The notes below the pieces were generated by a model that saw only the letters and a list, made by a program, of their open reading frames with translations, did not search any database and had not been told where the DNA came from. The position numbers were made by a program, and so were the translations under genes. Below are positions 9,086 through 17,800 of a stretch of 64,000 nucleotides of DNA, in pieces. This stretch comes from Bacteroidota bacterium (GTDB lineage Bacteria > Bacteroidota > Bacteroidia > Chitinophagales > BACL12). Where the stretch lies: the NCBI GenBank assembly GCA_016706255.1, contig JADJJZ010000006.1, forward strand, positions 186,001 to 250,000, read 5' to 3'. Each line of letters opens with the position of its first letter. Within the stretch, counting starts at the first letter, position 1.

Positions 9086-11602
9086 TTAATGCATTACCAT
9101 AAGTTTAGTAACCAACAATTCTTCTTTTCCTTTAAAGGCAACTAAATACATGCCCTGAGGCAAATTAGTGGTTGAAATAGAAAAAGTAGATTTATAATTA
9201 TCGTTTAAATTTATTTTATCAGCAATTATACCACTCACAGTATAAATCGTTATTGTTCCGTTTAAAATGGAATTATTCAATACCAACAATGCTTCGTTAT
9301 CTGCAGGATTCGGAATACATTGTAAATTTATATCAGGTGTAATTACTTCTGAGGCAACAACAGTTTTGGTTAAAGTCGTAATACAATCATTATTACCATA
9401 TAATCCATAACAGGTTACTACTAAAGTATCGTTGTTTCCAAAACTAATTAAACCGGGTACCGCACTATAATCTACACTATCACCATTAATTTCCCACCAC
9501 CAGTTTCTGATGTCCGTACTTTTAGTAAAATTATTAACCACAACCTGAGTATAGGATGTTTTTACTAAATCGAAATCAATATCAGGAATAGTGCCATCAC
9601 CTACGTCAAATTTTTTCAGGTCAAAACCGATAACGGAATTATTGAAGGGATTTAAGATAGAAAAATAAATAAACAAATCGTTGTTACTATCAAAAGCGTT
9701 ATCCGGCAAAGTATTCAAATTAAAATCTACCGCTAACCCTGTTAAGGTATCATCGGTAATATTGATTGTCCAAATGAATTTCATATCCGGAATATCTTCC
9801 ACCGAAATTCCTGATGTATCAAAAATGCCTGCATTTAAATTTAATATTGCGTCAGGTTGAACATAACAATCGGTGTTATTATTATTTATATACGCTTTAT
9901 ATGTTTGCTCGAGATACATTTTACCCTCCGGCAGCCATTGTGCTAAATAATTTATAACCGGTTGATAGGCAGAATTATTTATTAAATTATTCCATTCATT
10001 AGGATCAGTTGTGCGTAATGTTCCGATTTCATATAACTCTTCTTCTTTACTGATATTCGCACTATCACAAACAGTTGGTCCGCCGCCATTGGAGGTGTAC
10101 TTAATATAATGAAACCTGTCGTTGCGCACACTGTATTGCGGAAAACAGTATCCTTCTGAATTAATTTCTTTACGCACTGATGATATCTGCGGGCGTTCAA
10201 TCATTAATTCGGGACTTTGTAGTAATGGCATAATTGATTTTCCATCCAAATATTGATCACCATTTAAAAATGTTGGATAGGGAATTTCTGCCATATCACA
10301 AATGGTGGGAAAAATATCCAACAGATTTACCATTGTATTAGAGGTGTTTTGTGACGGATTCCGTAAATCGGCAATTATTAACGGCACACGAACATCAGTT
10401 TCCCACATCGCCCGTTTTCCCCAATGTGTTTTTTCCCCTAAACTATAACCATTGTCACCTGCTAAAATAATTATCGTATTATTATAAACATCGGGATATG
10501 CCTCAAGGCTATCCAATAAACGACCAATTTGTGTGTCCAGATATTTTATTCCTGCAACATATGCCATAACAAAATTTGCCCGTTTCGACCAGGCTAAAAT
10601 ATCGGTTGTAACAGAATCATTATACTCCGGATTTATTTCAGGTTTATCTGAATAGTTATCAGCCCAGTTATAAAAACTGATATCGGCACCTTTTATCATA
10701 CTTTGCGCTAATCCGTCAGTTGGTAAGCTATAAAAATCTAAGTTGGGTATTTCCGGTTGTGGCGGCATAATTATGCCATTAGGCGGATAACTGTTTGCCG
10801 GGAAATTATAAGGAATGTCAAAAGGTTCTACAGAAAAATCTTCTACATATTCATCAACAAAATATTTTGCCGGAATGTATAAAGGCTTATGTGGTTTTTT
10901 AATACCTAAGGCCATAAAAAACGGTTTACCACAGGTGCCGTCTCCTTCAGAAAAATCTTTAATGAATCGAATAGATGAGTCTATCGCAACTACATCCATC
11001 ATGTATGGTTCTAAAGTATCATTTATTTTCGACCACTCATTGTTTTTTGTTCCTTCTTCCGTTACACAGGTAAATGGCGATAATATTGAGGTGTCAACGT
11101 ATAATAATAATTTGTTCCACGACAAATTTTTTGCACAAGGGTCTACAGTTATACTATCGTATTCCTGTTGTTCTTCATAACAATGAAATATTTTATTTAA
11201 ACCATAAGTAAAATATCCCGCACTGTCTTTCAGATATCCGGGCAGTGTATAATATTCTGCATTATTATCCGCAATGGAAAAATTATCACTAAATGTGGTG
11301 CAGTGATAATTATCGGCACTGTAAATTTTTGTATAACCGGGATCTTTTCCTGTTAAAAAACTGGTGCGTGAAGGGCAACATAATGGAGCCGGACAAACTG
11401 CATTCATAAAAACAGTTCCATTAGCGCTAATTCTGTCAATATTAGGCGTACTTACAATCGGTAACTCCCCTAAATCATCAGTGTAATCGTTTAAATCATC
11501 AATCACAATAAAAATTATATTCGGCTGAACACCGGCTTGCGCAAAAATTGGTATTGCCAAACTGCATGCCCAGATAAGTATAATATATTTAATGGTTTTC
11601 AA
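9086..11602 (-). CDS. secreted S1-type sulfatase with PKD-like and T9SS sorting domains, copy 4
   Basis: The product is 838 residues with signal peptide (to AQA near 23), sulfatase domain (25-560), conserved beta-rich module (about 562-675), PKD-like domain with WWWEING (about 677-755) and a T9SS tail at CIPNPADN (near 759). Catalytic features are Asp35-Asp36, Asp383-Asn384 in GDNGYSLGEKTHW, NKIFH and KPH. The formylglycine motif reads C-C-P-S-R; Cys75 fits the C-x-P-S-R consensus, with Cys76 in the variable position where the others have Ala. The gene starts 6 bases after the stop of the first gene of the array. Confidence 0.9.
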   Translation of the reverse strand: MKTIKYIILIWACSLAIPIFAQAGVQPNIIFIVIDDLNDYTDDLGELPIVSTPNIDRISANGTVFMNAVCPAPLCCPSRTSFLTGKDPGYTKIYSADNYHCTTFSDNFSIADNNAEYYTLPGYLKDSAGYFTYGLNKIFHCYEEQQEYDSITVDPCAKNLSWNKLLLYVDTSILSPFTCVTEEGTKNNEWSKINDTLEPYMMDVVAIDSSIRFIKDFSEGDGTCGKPFFMALGIKKPHKPLYIPAKYFVDEYVEDFSVEPFDIPYNFPANSYPPNGIIMPPQPEIPNLDFYSLPTDGLAQSMIKGADISFYNWADNYSDKPEINPEYNDSVTTDILAWSKRANFVMAYVAGIKYLDTQIGRLLDSLEAYPDVYNNTIIILAGDNGYSLGEKTHWGKRAMWETDVRVPLIIADLRNPSQNTSNTMVNLLDIFPTICDMAEIPYPTFLNGDQYLDGKSIMPLLQSPELMIERPQISSVRKEINSEGYCFPQYSVRNDRFHYIKYTSNGGGPTVCDSANISKEEELYEIGTLRTTDPNEWNNLINNSAYQPVINYLAQWLPEGKMYLEQTYKAYINNNNTDCYVQPDAILNLNAGIFDTSGISVEDIPDMKFIWTINITDDTLTGLAVDFNLNTLPDNAFDSNNDLFIYFSILNPFNNSVIGFDLKKFDVGDGTIPDIDFDLVKTSYTQVVVNNFTKSTDIRNWWWEINGDSVDYSAVPGLISFGNNDTLVVTCYGLYGNNDCITTLTKTVVASEVITPDINLQCIPNPADNEALLVLNNSILNGTITIYTVSGIIADKINLNDNYKSTFSISTTNLPQGMYLVAFKGKEELLVTKLMVMH

Positions 11603-11608
11603 GCGGAA

Positions 11609-14110
11609 CTATAATTTTATAAATGGTGATGTGTGTACAAATAACTCAGTAGATAAAGTGAAATGATAGAGCCCTTTTGACAATCCTGGGATTGGAATTG
11701 TTTGAATTAATGCGGTATTGTTTTCAATTTTATAGGTAATTACATCCTGACCCAGGGCATTGGTTATATAAATAAAACCATCTGTAACAATTTCAGAAGT
11801 AGCAAAATGTAAATCTGAACCCGCAGGGTTAGGGAATAATAATACACTAATAGTATTGTCAAAAGGAATTGTTTCTACCTGATGCACTTCACGCCAAACA
11901 CATGTTGATTCGCCACCGTAAGTAATATTACAACTGATGTTAAATTTTCCATAACCCGAATAAGTATGTGGCGGTGGTATTTCTCCATAATAAAAACTAC
12001 CATCTCCAAAATCCCAATATACCGTGTCTTTATCAACCGGATACAAGATATCTGAAATATAAACGGTATTACTAGCCGTTTCCATCGTTGCCGTAAAATT
12101 TATATCCGGAACACTGCTACCATCAAAATGAATATATAAAACATCTAAACCTCGAGTTATATTATTCACGGTATCAGCTATAGTCAGATATATCATCACT
12201 TTATCCAAATTTGCCAACACATCTAAATTTGTAAAAATACCGGTGTAGGTATAGCCCTCAACAACCTCATCAGAATAATTATTGCTCCAAACATATTTAT
12301 AATTGGCAGGCGGACTATTGAGCACACCCGTGGTGTCGTATAGATCAAAATAAAATTCGACACTGTCACCTAAACTTACCGGACATTCTGAATGAATATA
12401 TTTTATTACCGGTTTGTAGGTTATCTGTTTATACATGGAGTTTCCGTTACACCACTGGCTCAGGTAATTTTTTATGGGCAGATAATCATTATTCTTTGCC
12501 AGGTTATTCCATTCATTTGGATCCACATCCCTGTATTTGCCAATTTCGTAAAGTTCTTCTTCCAATACAGAAGCTGTGGCATCACAATCATAAACACCAT
12601 CCACATTATTTGAATGATATTGCAAATAATGAAAGCGGTCGTTACGCACCGAATATTGTTCGAAACAACCTGCTTGTTTTGATTCCTCTGCTTTATAGGT
12701 TGTTAATTTAGGAGATTCAAACAACAGTGTGGTATCTTCAATGATATTTTTTATACTCTTTCCATCAGTGTAATCTGTGCCAAATTCATTTTTCGGAACA
12801 TCAACGCCAATATAATCACAAACTGTCGGGAAAATATCAAGTAAACTAACAGGCATATATGATGTTTTGGTTTCAGTAGCCCGCATGTCAATCACAAAAA
12901 ACGGTATACGAATATCTGTCTCCCACAAGGTATTTTTTTTCCAGTGTTTTTTTTCATCTAACGAATAACCATGATCACTTGTAATAATGATTATCGAATT
13001 ATTTATTATATCAGGATGTGTATTTAAAGTATCCCACAGTCGGCCTAATTGTGCATCACCAAATTTTACTGCAGCAAGATATGCCATAACAGCATTGGCC
13101 ATTTTCGATTTAAATAATATTTCAGATGTTTCGTTAAAACTTAATGTATCATTAATATTAATTAATGCGGCTAAACTATCACCCCAATCAGTAAATTGGC
13201 TATGTATACCCGGAGCAGCTAATTTTTTCCCTACAAACCCCAAACTATCGTAATCGCTATAGGCTTCTGTCGGCTGAGGCGGCATTACCACTCCATTGTA
13301 AGGAAATTGGTTTTCCGGGTTATTATAAGGTAATATATAAGGTGTTTCAAAATAATCTGTTGTATAGTACGGCAAAAAAAACTGTTCGGGAATATATAAT
13401 TGTAAATGTGGTTTGTGAAAACCAACACACATAAATAATGGTTTATTGCAATAAGCTCCAGGATCAGTTGTGTAATTATTTAAAATTGTAGCTGCTTCAT
13501 TTACAACGGTATAATCCTGCATATCTACCAAAAAAGAATCATCCACCATTGCCCATTCAAATAAATCGATATCCTGATCGGCATCATCACCGGCACCCAT
13601 TAATCCACCTTGATTTCCGGTAACTACAACTTCATTCCACGATAATTGTCGGCTGCAATTATCTGTTGTGGTCGTATCATAATCCGGAAAATGTTGTTCA
13701 CTGTGAAAAATTTTATTTAAACCAACAGTATAATATCCGGCACTGTCTTTTAAATACTGGGGCAGTGTGAAAATTAATTTATCAGCAGGAAAATTTGCCC
13801 TGAAATCTATTTCGTTATATTCTTCATTATTATAAACACCGGTATAACTTGGATTTTTACCTGTAAGCCAACTAGTGCGCGAAGGTGCACAAACAGGTGC
13901 ACTCGTAAAAGCATTTTTAAACGTAGTGCCTAAAGCAGCAATGGTATCTAAATTGGGAGTTGATGTTTGCGGATGGCCCTCAAAATTATTCACCCAGTCG
14001 TTCAAATCATCATAGATAATCAGAATTACATTCGGCTTGTCGCCTGTTTGCGAAAACAGCGCCACTTGCCCAAACATCAAAACACCTAAAAAAAGTAATT
14101 TATTTACCAA
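11609..14110 (-). CDS. secreted S1-type sulfatase with PKD and T9SS sorting domains, copy 5 (first gene of the operon)
   Basis: The product is 833 residues: signal peptide (to FSQ near 21), sulfatase domain (25-555), shared beta-rich module (560-672), PKD domain with YWDFGDGS (673-755) and T9SS tail at LFPNPAGS (near 758). Asp34-Asp35 and Cys74 in C-A-P-S-R are present. It is the most divergent catalytically: Asp379-His380 in SDHGYSLDEKKHW, where the others have DNGYxLGEK, and GKN instead of GKD after the formylglycine motif. DHG is also found in human iduronate-2-sulfatase. No ATG fits; TTG at 14110 is the only good start, since the frame is closed a few codons upstream by TGA. It heads the five-gene array, with a TAnnTTTG element upstream. 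Confidence 0.9.
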   Translation of the reverse strand: MVNKLLFLGVLMFGQVALFSQTGDKPNVILIIYDDLNDWVNNFEGHPQTSTPNLDTIAALGTTFKNAFTSAPVCAPSRTSWLTGKNPSYTGVYNNEEYNEIDFRANFPADKLIFTLPQYLKDSAGYYTVGLNKIFHSEQHFPDYDTTTTDNCSRQLSWNEVVVTGNQGGLMGAGDDADQDIDLFEWAMVDDSFLVDMQDYTVVNEAATILNNYTTDPGAYCNKPLFMCVGFHKPHLQLYIPEQFFLPYYTTDYFETPYILPYNNPENQFPYNGVVMPPQPTEAYSDYDSLGFVGKKLAAPGIHSQFTDWGDSLAALININDTLSFNETSEILFKSKMANAVMAYLAAVKFGDAQLGRLWDTLNTHPDIINNSIIIITSDHGYSLDEKKHWKKNTLWETDIRIPFFVIDMRATETKTSYMPVSLLDIFPTVCDYIGVDVPKNEFGTDYTDGKSIKNIIEDTTLLFESPKLTTYKAEESKQAGCFEQYSVRNDRFHYLQYHSNNVDGVYDCDATASVLEEELYEIGKYRDVDPNEWNNLAKNNDYLPIKNYLSQWCNGNSMYKQITYKPVIKYIHSECPVSLGDSVEFYFDLYDTTGVLNSPPANYKYVWSNNYSDEVVEGYTYTGIFTNLDVLANLDKVMIYLTIADTVNNITRGLDVLYIHFDGSSVPDINFTATMETASNTVYISDILYPVDKDTVYWDFGDGSFYYGEIPPPHTYSGYGKFNISCNITYGGESTCVWREVHQVETIPFDNTISVLLFPNPAGSDLHFATSEIVTDGFIYITNALGQDVITYKIENNTALIQTIPIPGLSKGLYHFTLSTELFVHTSPFIKL

Positions 14111-14127
14111 TTGTGCGAAAATTCATA

Positions 14128-14135
14128 CAAACTTA
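14128..14135 (-). promoter_or_regulatory. -7 promoter element of the sulfatase array
   Basis: TAAGTTTG on the minus strand matches TAnnTTTG 17 bases before the TTG start of the first sulfatase. A TTTG lies further upstream but at 26 bases, longer than the usual gap, so only the -7 element is called. Confidence 0.5.
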
Positions 14136-14300
14136 GTAATTTGTTCATGGGTTCACCGTACCAAATGCGCGAAACCGCTCAATTTCATGGTGAAATAGGG
14201 TATGTTTTTAGCGAAGGGGTTTTCTTGTGGTAAGAATTGGTTTTTTTACGGTTTTACCCAATTTAACATCGCCGCCCAAATTTCTGCTTTTAGTTATTTA

Positions 14301-14308
14301 TATATTTG
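14301..14308 (+). promoter_or_regulatory. -7 promoter element of the exonuclease III gene
   Basis: TATATTTG matches TAnnTTTG and ends 18 bases before the ATG at 14327. It contains the TTG of a longer reading frame starting at 14306, which argues that the ATG is the true start. Confidence 0.55.
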
Positions 14309-14326
14309 TCGCCTGACAGCAAAAAA

Positions 14327-15091
14327 ATGAAAATTATAACCTACAACCTAAACGGCATTCGTTCAGCAATGAGCAAAGGCTGGCTCGATTGGATTACTGC
14401 GAATGGTTTTGATATCATATGTGTGCAAGAGCTCAAAGCTGAGCCGGGACAGTTGGATACCACTCTTTTCGACAATATGGGCTACCACCATTATTGGCAT
14501 CCGGCTACTAAAAAGGGGTATAGCGGCGTTGCCATTTTTTCGAAAATAAAGCCCGACAATGTCGTTGTTGGATGCGGTAACCCGAATTTTGATGCTGAGG
14601 GAAGGGTAATTCGTGCCGATTTTGGCGATAAATCGGTGTTTTCAATCTATTTTCCTTCCGGAACTACAGGTGATATCCGCCAAACAGTGAAATATCAGTT
14701 TTTAGATTATATCTATACCTACCTGGTTGACTTGCAAAAGCAGGGCAGAAAACTGATAGTTTGTGGCGATTATAATATTTGTAATAAAGCGATAGATATT
14801 CATGACCCCAAAGGCAATAAAGACTCGTCCGGATTTTTACCGGAAGAAAGGGCCTGGATGGATAAATTATTTGAATCGGGATTTGCAGATAGTTTCCGCC
14901 ATTTTAATCAGGAGCCACATCAATATACCTGGTGGAGTTTCAGAGCCAATGCAAGAAATAATAACAAGGGCTGGCGTATCGATTATATCGCTGTAAGTGA
15001 GGCTTTAAAATCTAATCTCACCGGCGCTAAAATAATGCCCGATGCAAAACACAGCGACCACTGCCCGCAAATGCTGGAACTAAACTGGTAA
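14327..15091 (+). CDS. xth: exodeoxyribonuclease III
   Basis: This is a 254-residue endonuclease/exonuclease/phosphatase-fold enzyme. It opens with KIITYNLNGIRSA and contains CVQELKAEPGQLD, the GRVIRADFG strand, CGDYNICNKAIDIHDPKGN and the C-terminal SDHCPQ with the catalytic histidine. These are the metal-binding and catalytic segments of the Xth/ExoA family, which cleaves at abasic sites and trims 3' ends in base excision repair. The ATG at 14327 is preferred to a TTG seven codons upstream, because the TTG overlaps the promoter. The gene diverges from the sulfatase array and converges with the esterase gene, with only 1 base between the two stop codons. Confidence 0.93.
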   Translation: MKIITYNLNGIRSAMSKGWLDWITANGFDIICVQELKAEPGQLDTTLFDNMGYHHYWHPATKKGYSGVAIFSKIKPDNVVVGCGNPNFDAEGRVIRADFGDKSVFSIYFPSGTTGDIRQTVKYQFLDYIYTYLVDLQKQGRKLIVCGDYNICNKAIDIHDPKGNKDSSGFLPEERAWMDKLFESGFADSFRHFNQEPHQYTWWSFRANARNNNKGWRIDYIAVSEALKSNLTGAKIMPDAKHSDHCPQMLELNW

Positions 15092-15092
15092 A

Positions 15093-15893
15093 TTATTTAC
15101 TGCTGAATAACAGTTGAAAGGCATGATACACGGCATTGTGTAAAATAGTGGCGTGATCTTCTTTTTTGAGTTGCTCAAAATGGATTTCCAGATTTTTTTT
15201 ACCGGAATTTTTCAAAATTTTATGCAGCTTTTTCGCATCCTTTACCATCGTTGGATGCTCTTTTCCTACAGCAAGATAAATTTGCATATCGCCTGCAGGT
15301 AAATTTGCCATGGCTGAATCTGCTATGTTTAACAACGATTCATTATCCCACCATAAACTTGGGCTCACAATAATATAGGTATTGAACAGCGCAGGTTTTT
15401 TAAATAAAATTTCTGTTGCTACCAATCCACCCAACGACTGTCCGATGATGGTTTTATTTTTATTTACCGGATAATTATTTTCTATAAAAGGTTGTAATTC
15501 ACTTTCAACAAATTGAATGAATTTTTCGGAACCACCCGTTGTCGGAAAATCTTTTTTATCCTGTTCAATGGTTGTTGGAAAACAAAAATCGCGCTTGCGG
15601 TCAACATTGGCAATGCCAACAATAATTGCATCAGGAATAATCTGCATCATATTCATAAACTGCATTACGCCGCTAACGTGCACAAAATCTTCATCTGCAG
15701 AACCATCTAATAAATAAATTACCGGATAGGTTAATGTGTCAGAATAATACGCAGGTAAATAAATATTTAAAATTCTTTCTTCCCCTAAAATTTTAGAATA
15801 AATGGTTTGGGTTTCACCAATTGTAAAAGGTTGTTGCGCTTTTGTAATACCCACAGCGCCTAAAAAAACCAGAATAAACAATCGAATTTTCAT
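15093..15893 (-). CDS. secreted esterase of the alpha/beta-hydrolase fold (putative esterase / Fes-like family)
   Basis: From the ATG at 15893 the product is 266 residues. A GTG two codons earlier is less likely. It has a signal peptide ending in KAQ, then YPVIYLLDG, the nucleophile elbow G-Q-S-L-G-G with Ser153, SPSLWWDN and a late His247 in EDHAT. These match the putative-esterase family that includes enterobactin esterases and feruloyl-esterase-like enzymes. The substrate is unknown. It is the last gene of the gpx-holB-ricT-gldH run, 18 bases after gldH, and probably exported to the periplasm. Confidence 0.8.
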   Translation of the reverse strand: MKIRLFILVFLGAVGITKAQQPFTIGETQTIYSKILGEERILNIYLPAYYSDTLTYPVIYLLDGSADEDFVHVSGVMQFMNMMQIIPDAIIVGIANVDRKRDFCFPTTIEQDKKDFPTTGGSEKFIQFVESELQPFIENNYPVNKNKTIIGQSLGGLVATEILFKKPALFNTYIIVSPSLWWDNESLLNIADSAMANLPAGDMQIYLAVGKEHPTMVKDAKKLHKILKNSGKKNLEIHFEQLKKEDHATILHNAVYHAFQLLFSSK

Positions 15894-15911
15894 AAACACC
15901 GTTACGGTTAA

Positions 15912-16391
15912 TTACATAAATTTTTCCACCTTAATACCAATATCCATTAAATAGGGAATCGGATTTAAACGCATGTCCTGCTCAAGTGTAAATGTATATT
16001 TACCTTTTTGTTTTAAAGCGAAATTGTGCTGAATTAAAACAGAATTATAACAAATGCCATCAATACAATTGCCTGTCCATTCGCCGGTTAATTCCGACAA
16101 TTGTACATTCAGTTTATTTTCCTGCACACTGCCGTCGGGCATGGTGGTAGTGAGTTTCAGCCAAAGGTTATTGTATGGGTATTCATCGGTATGGCGCACA
16201 TTAATGTATAAATTGTAAGCCATTGTAGTGTCTAAAATTTCTACATCAAACGATTTTGCTTCACCGTAATACCAGCCTTTTTTATCGAGCGACACATTTT
16301 TATCAAATACACGCGTTTGTTCGCAACTGCTAAAACTAATTGCCAGTAGTAAGGTGATTAACACACTGTATGTAAAACGAAATTGATGCAA
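15912..16391 (-). CDS. gldH: gliding motility lipoprotein GldH
   Basis: This 159-residue protein has a lipoprotein signal with lipobox SFSSC (Cys23), followed by EQTRVFDKN and W-Y-Y-G. Its predicted beta-rich body ends in IPYLMDIGIKVEK, as in the GldH family. GldH is a lipoprotein needed for gliding and T9SS function in gliding Bacteroidetes, and homologues persist in non-gliding species. Its place 5 bases after ricT and downstream of holB is the familiar Bacteroidetes arrangement. No regulatory site of its own was seen. Confidence 0.88.
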   Translation of the reverse strand: MHQFRFTYSVLITLLLAISFSSCEQTRVFDKNVSLDKKGWYYGEAKSFDVEILDTTMAYNLYINVRHTDEYPYNNLWLKLTTTMPDGSVQENKLNVQLSELTGEWTGNCIDGICYNSVLIQHNFALKQKGKYTFTLEQDMRLNPIPYLMDIGIKVEKFM

Positions 16392-16396
16392 GTGAA

Positions 16397-17788
16397 TCAG
16401 GATTTATCGTTTGGATTATTATTTTGGTCGTTCGGATTATTCCTGTTCGGATTGCGGTTCGGATTATTCCGATTTGGATTATTTCGGTTTGGATTGCGAT
16501 TTTGCTGATTAGGATTTTTGTTTTGCAAATTGCGTTTATCGCCTTCCTGTTTATTTTCGTTTGGATTATTATCGCGCGATTTATTTTGCAGTTTCACCTG
16601 CGGATTGCGCGGCTGATTCTGATTCGGATTACGCTGTTGTTGTTGCTGCTGATTTTTATTTCTGTTTTGCTGATTTTGCTGACGTTTTTTCTGACCTGCA
16701 CGTTCAATTGTTTTTAAACTTACATGCTCAATTACGTTTACAAATTCAACTTCTTTAACAGCAGTTTCCGGTTCATATTTTAATCCTTCCAAATGTTCAG
16801 GTTTTTGCCCCTGCTGATTCATTTGTTTTATTTCTCTAACCTTAATTAATGTGAGCGGATATTGTTTGCCACCATCAGAATATTCATACACCATTAATTT
16901 TTTAAAGATGTCAGTTTTTATCAAACGCGCATTGCCGAATTCAGTTTGTAACCAGTCGGCATCGCGCGGAAATTCCTGTAAGGCATCCATATAAGTATCC
17001 AACTCGTAATTCAAACAACATTTTAAACGACCACACTGACCGGATAATTTTGACTGATTGATACTTAAATTTTGATAACGTGCAGCATTGGTTCCCACCG
17101 ATTTAAAATCAGTAAGCCAGGTAGAACAACATAATTCTCTGCCACAACTACCCAAGCCGCCAATTTTTCCTGCTTCCTGTCTAGCACCAATTTGGCGCAT
17201 TTCTATTTTTACTCGAAATTCTTTTGCGTATAATTTTATTAATTCACGAAAATCGACACGGTCGTCAGCGATATAATAAAATGTTGCTTTGCGTTTATCA
17301 CCCTGATATTCAACTTCACCAATTTTCATATCCAGTTTCAACTCGCGTGCTATAACTCTCGCTTTAAGCATCGTAGCACCTTCCATTGCGCGGCCTTCCA
17401 TCATACGTTCCAGGTCGTTATCGGTTGCTTTGCGTAAAATTGGCATAAACTGCATGTCCTGACTTACCTTGCGTTTTTTCATCTGCAGTTTTACCAATTC
17501 ACCACTTAATGAAATGCGGCCAACATCAAAACCACTTTCTGTTTCCACACAAACCATATCGCCTGTCATTACATCTATTTTATTTTTGTTGATGTAAAAT
17601 CCTTTGCGAATACCATTTTTAAAACTGATTTCGTGAATGGTAAATTTCTGACTTTCAGGAACCGGTAAAAATCGTAACCAGTCGTATGTATTGAGTTTAT
17701 TACACCCTCCGGTAGCACAATGCCCATTGCTTTTGCACCCCGTAGGGACGCCACTGTTTGAACCAACCGAACAACCTGCACAACTCAT
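16397..17788 (-). CDS. ricT: PSP1/RicT family protein with cysteine-rich N-terminus and low-complexity C-terminus
   Basis: The protein is 463 residues. The N-terminal 30 residues hold Cys3, Cys6, Cys18, Cys24 and Cys29. The PSP1 domain follows (about 45-280), with paired-cysteine motifs CGRELCC (215-221) and CGRLKCC (252-258). The last 100 residues are a Q/N/R-rich low-complexity tail with repeated NPNRNN-type units. In Bacillus, RicT (YaaT) acts in an iron-sulfur-containing RicAFT complex that affects RNA processing and development; the cysteines here fit cluster binding, but the Bacteroidetes role is inferred. It sits between holB (12 bases) and gldH (5 bases). Confidence 0.85.
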   Translation of the reverse strand: MSCAGCSVGSNSGVPTGCKSNGHCATGGCNKLNTYDWLRFLPVPESQKFTIHEISFKNGIRKGFYINKNKIDVMTGDMVCVETESGFDVGRISLSGELVKLQMKKRKVSQDMQFMPILRKATDNDLERMMEGRAMEGATMLKARVIARELKLDMKIGEVEYQGDKRKATFYYIADDRVDFRELIKLYAKEFRVKIEMRQIGARQEAGKIGGLGSCGRELCCSTWLTDFKSVGTNAARYQNLSINQSKLSGQCGRLKCCLNYELDTYMDALQEFPRDADWLQTEFGNARLIKTDIFKKLMVYEYSDGGKQYPLTLIKVREIKQMNQQGQKPEHLEGLKYEPETAVKEVEFVNVIEHVSLKTIERAGQKKRQQNQQNRNKNQQQQQQRNPNQNQPRNPQVKLQNKSRDNNPNENKQEGDKRNLQNKNPNQQNRNPNRNNPNRNNPNRNPNRNNPNDQNNNPNDKS

Positions 17789-17800
17789 AATAATTTATAT

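Noticed and set aside
16424..16758. Hydrophobic plus-strand frames rich in Ile and Val
   Set aside because: They are the opposite strand of the Asn/Arg/Gln-rich tail of ricT; an artefact of the repeats.
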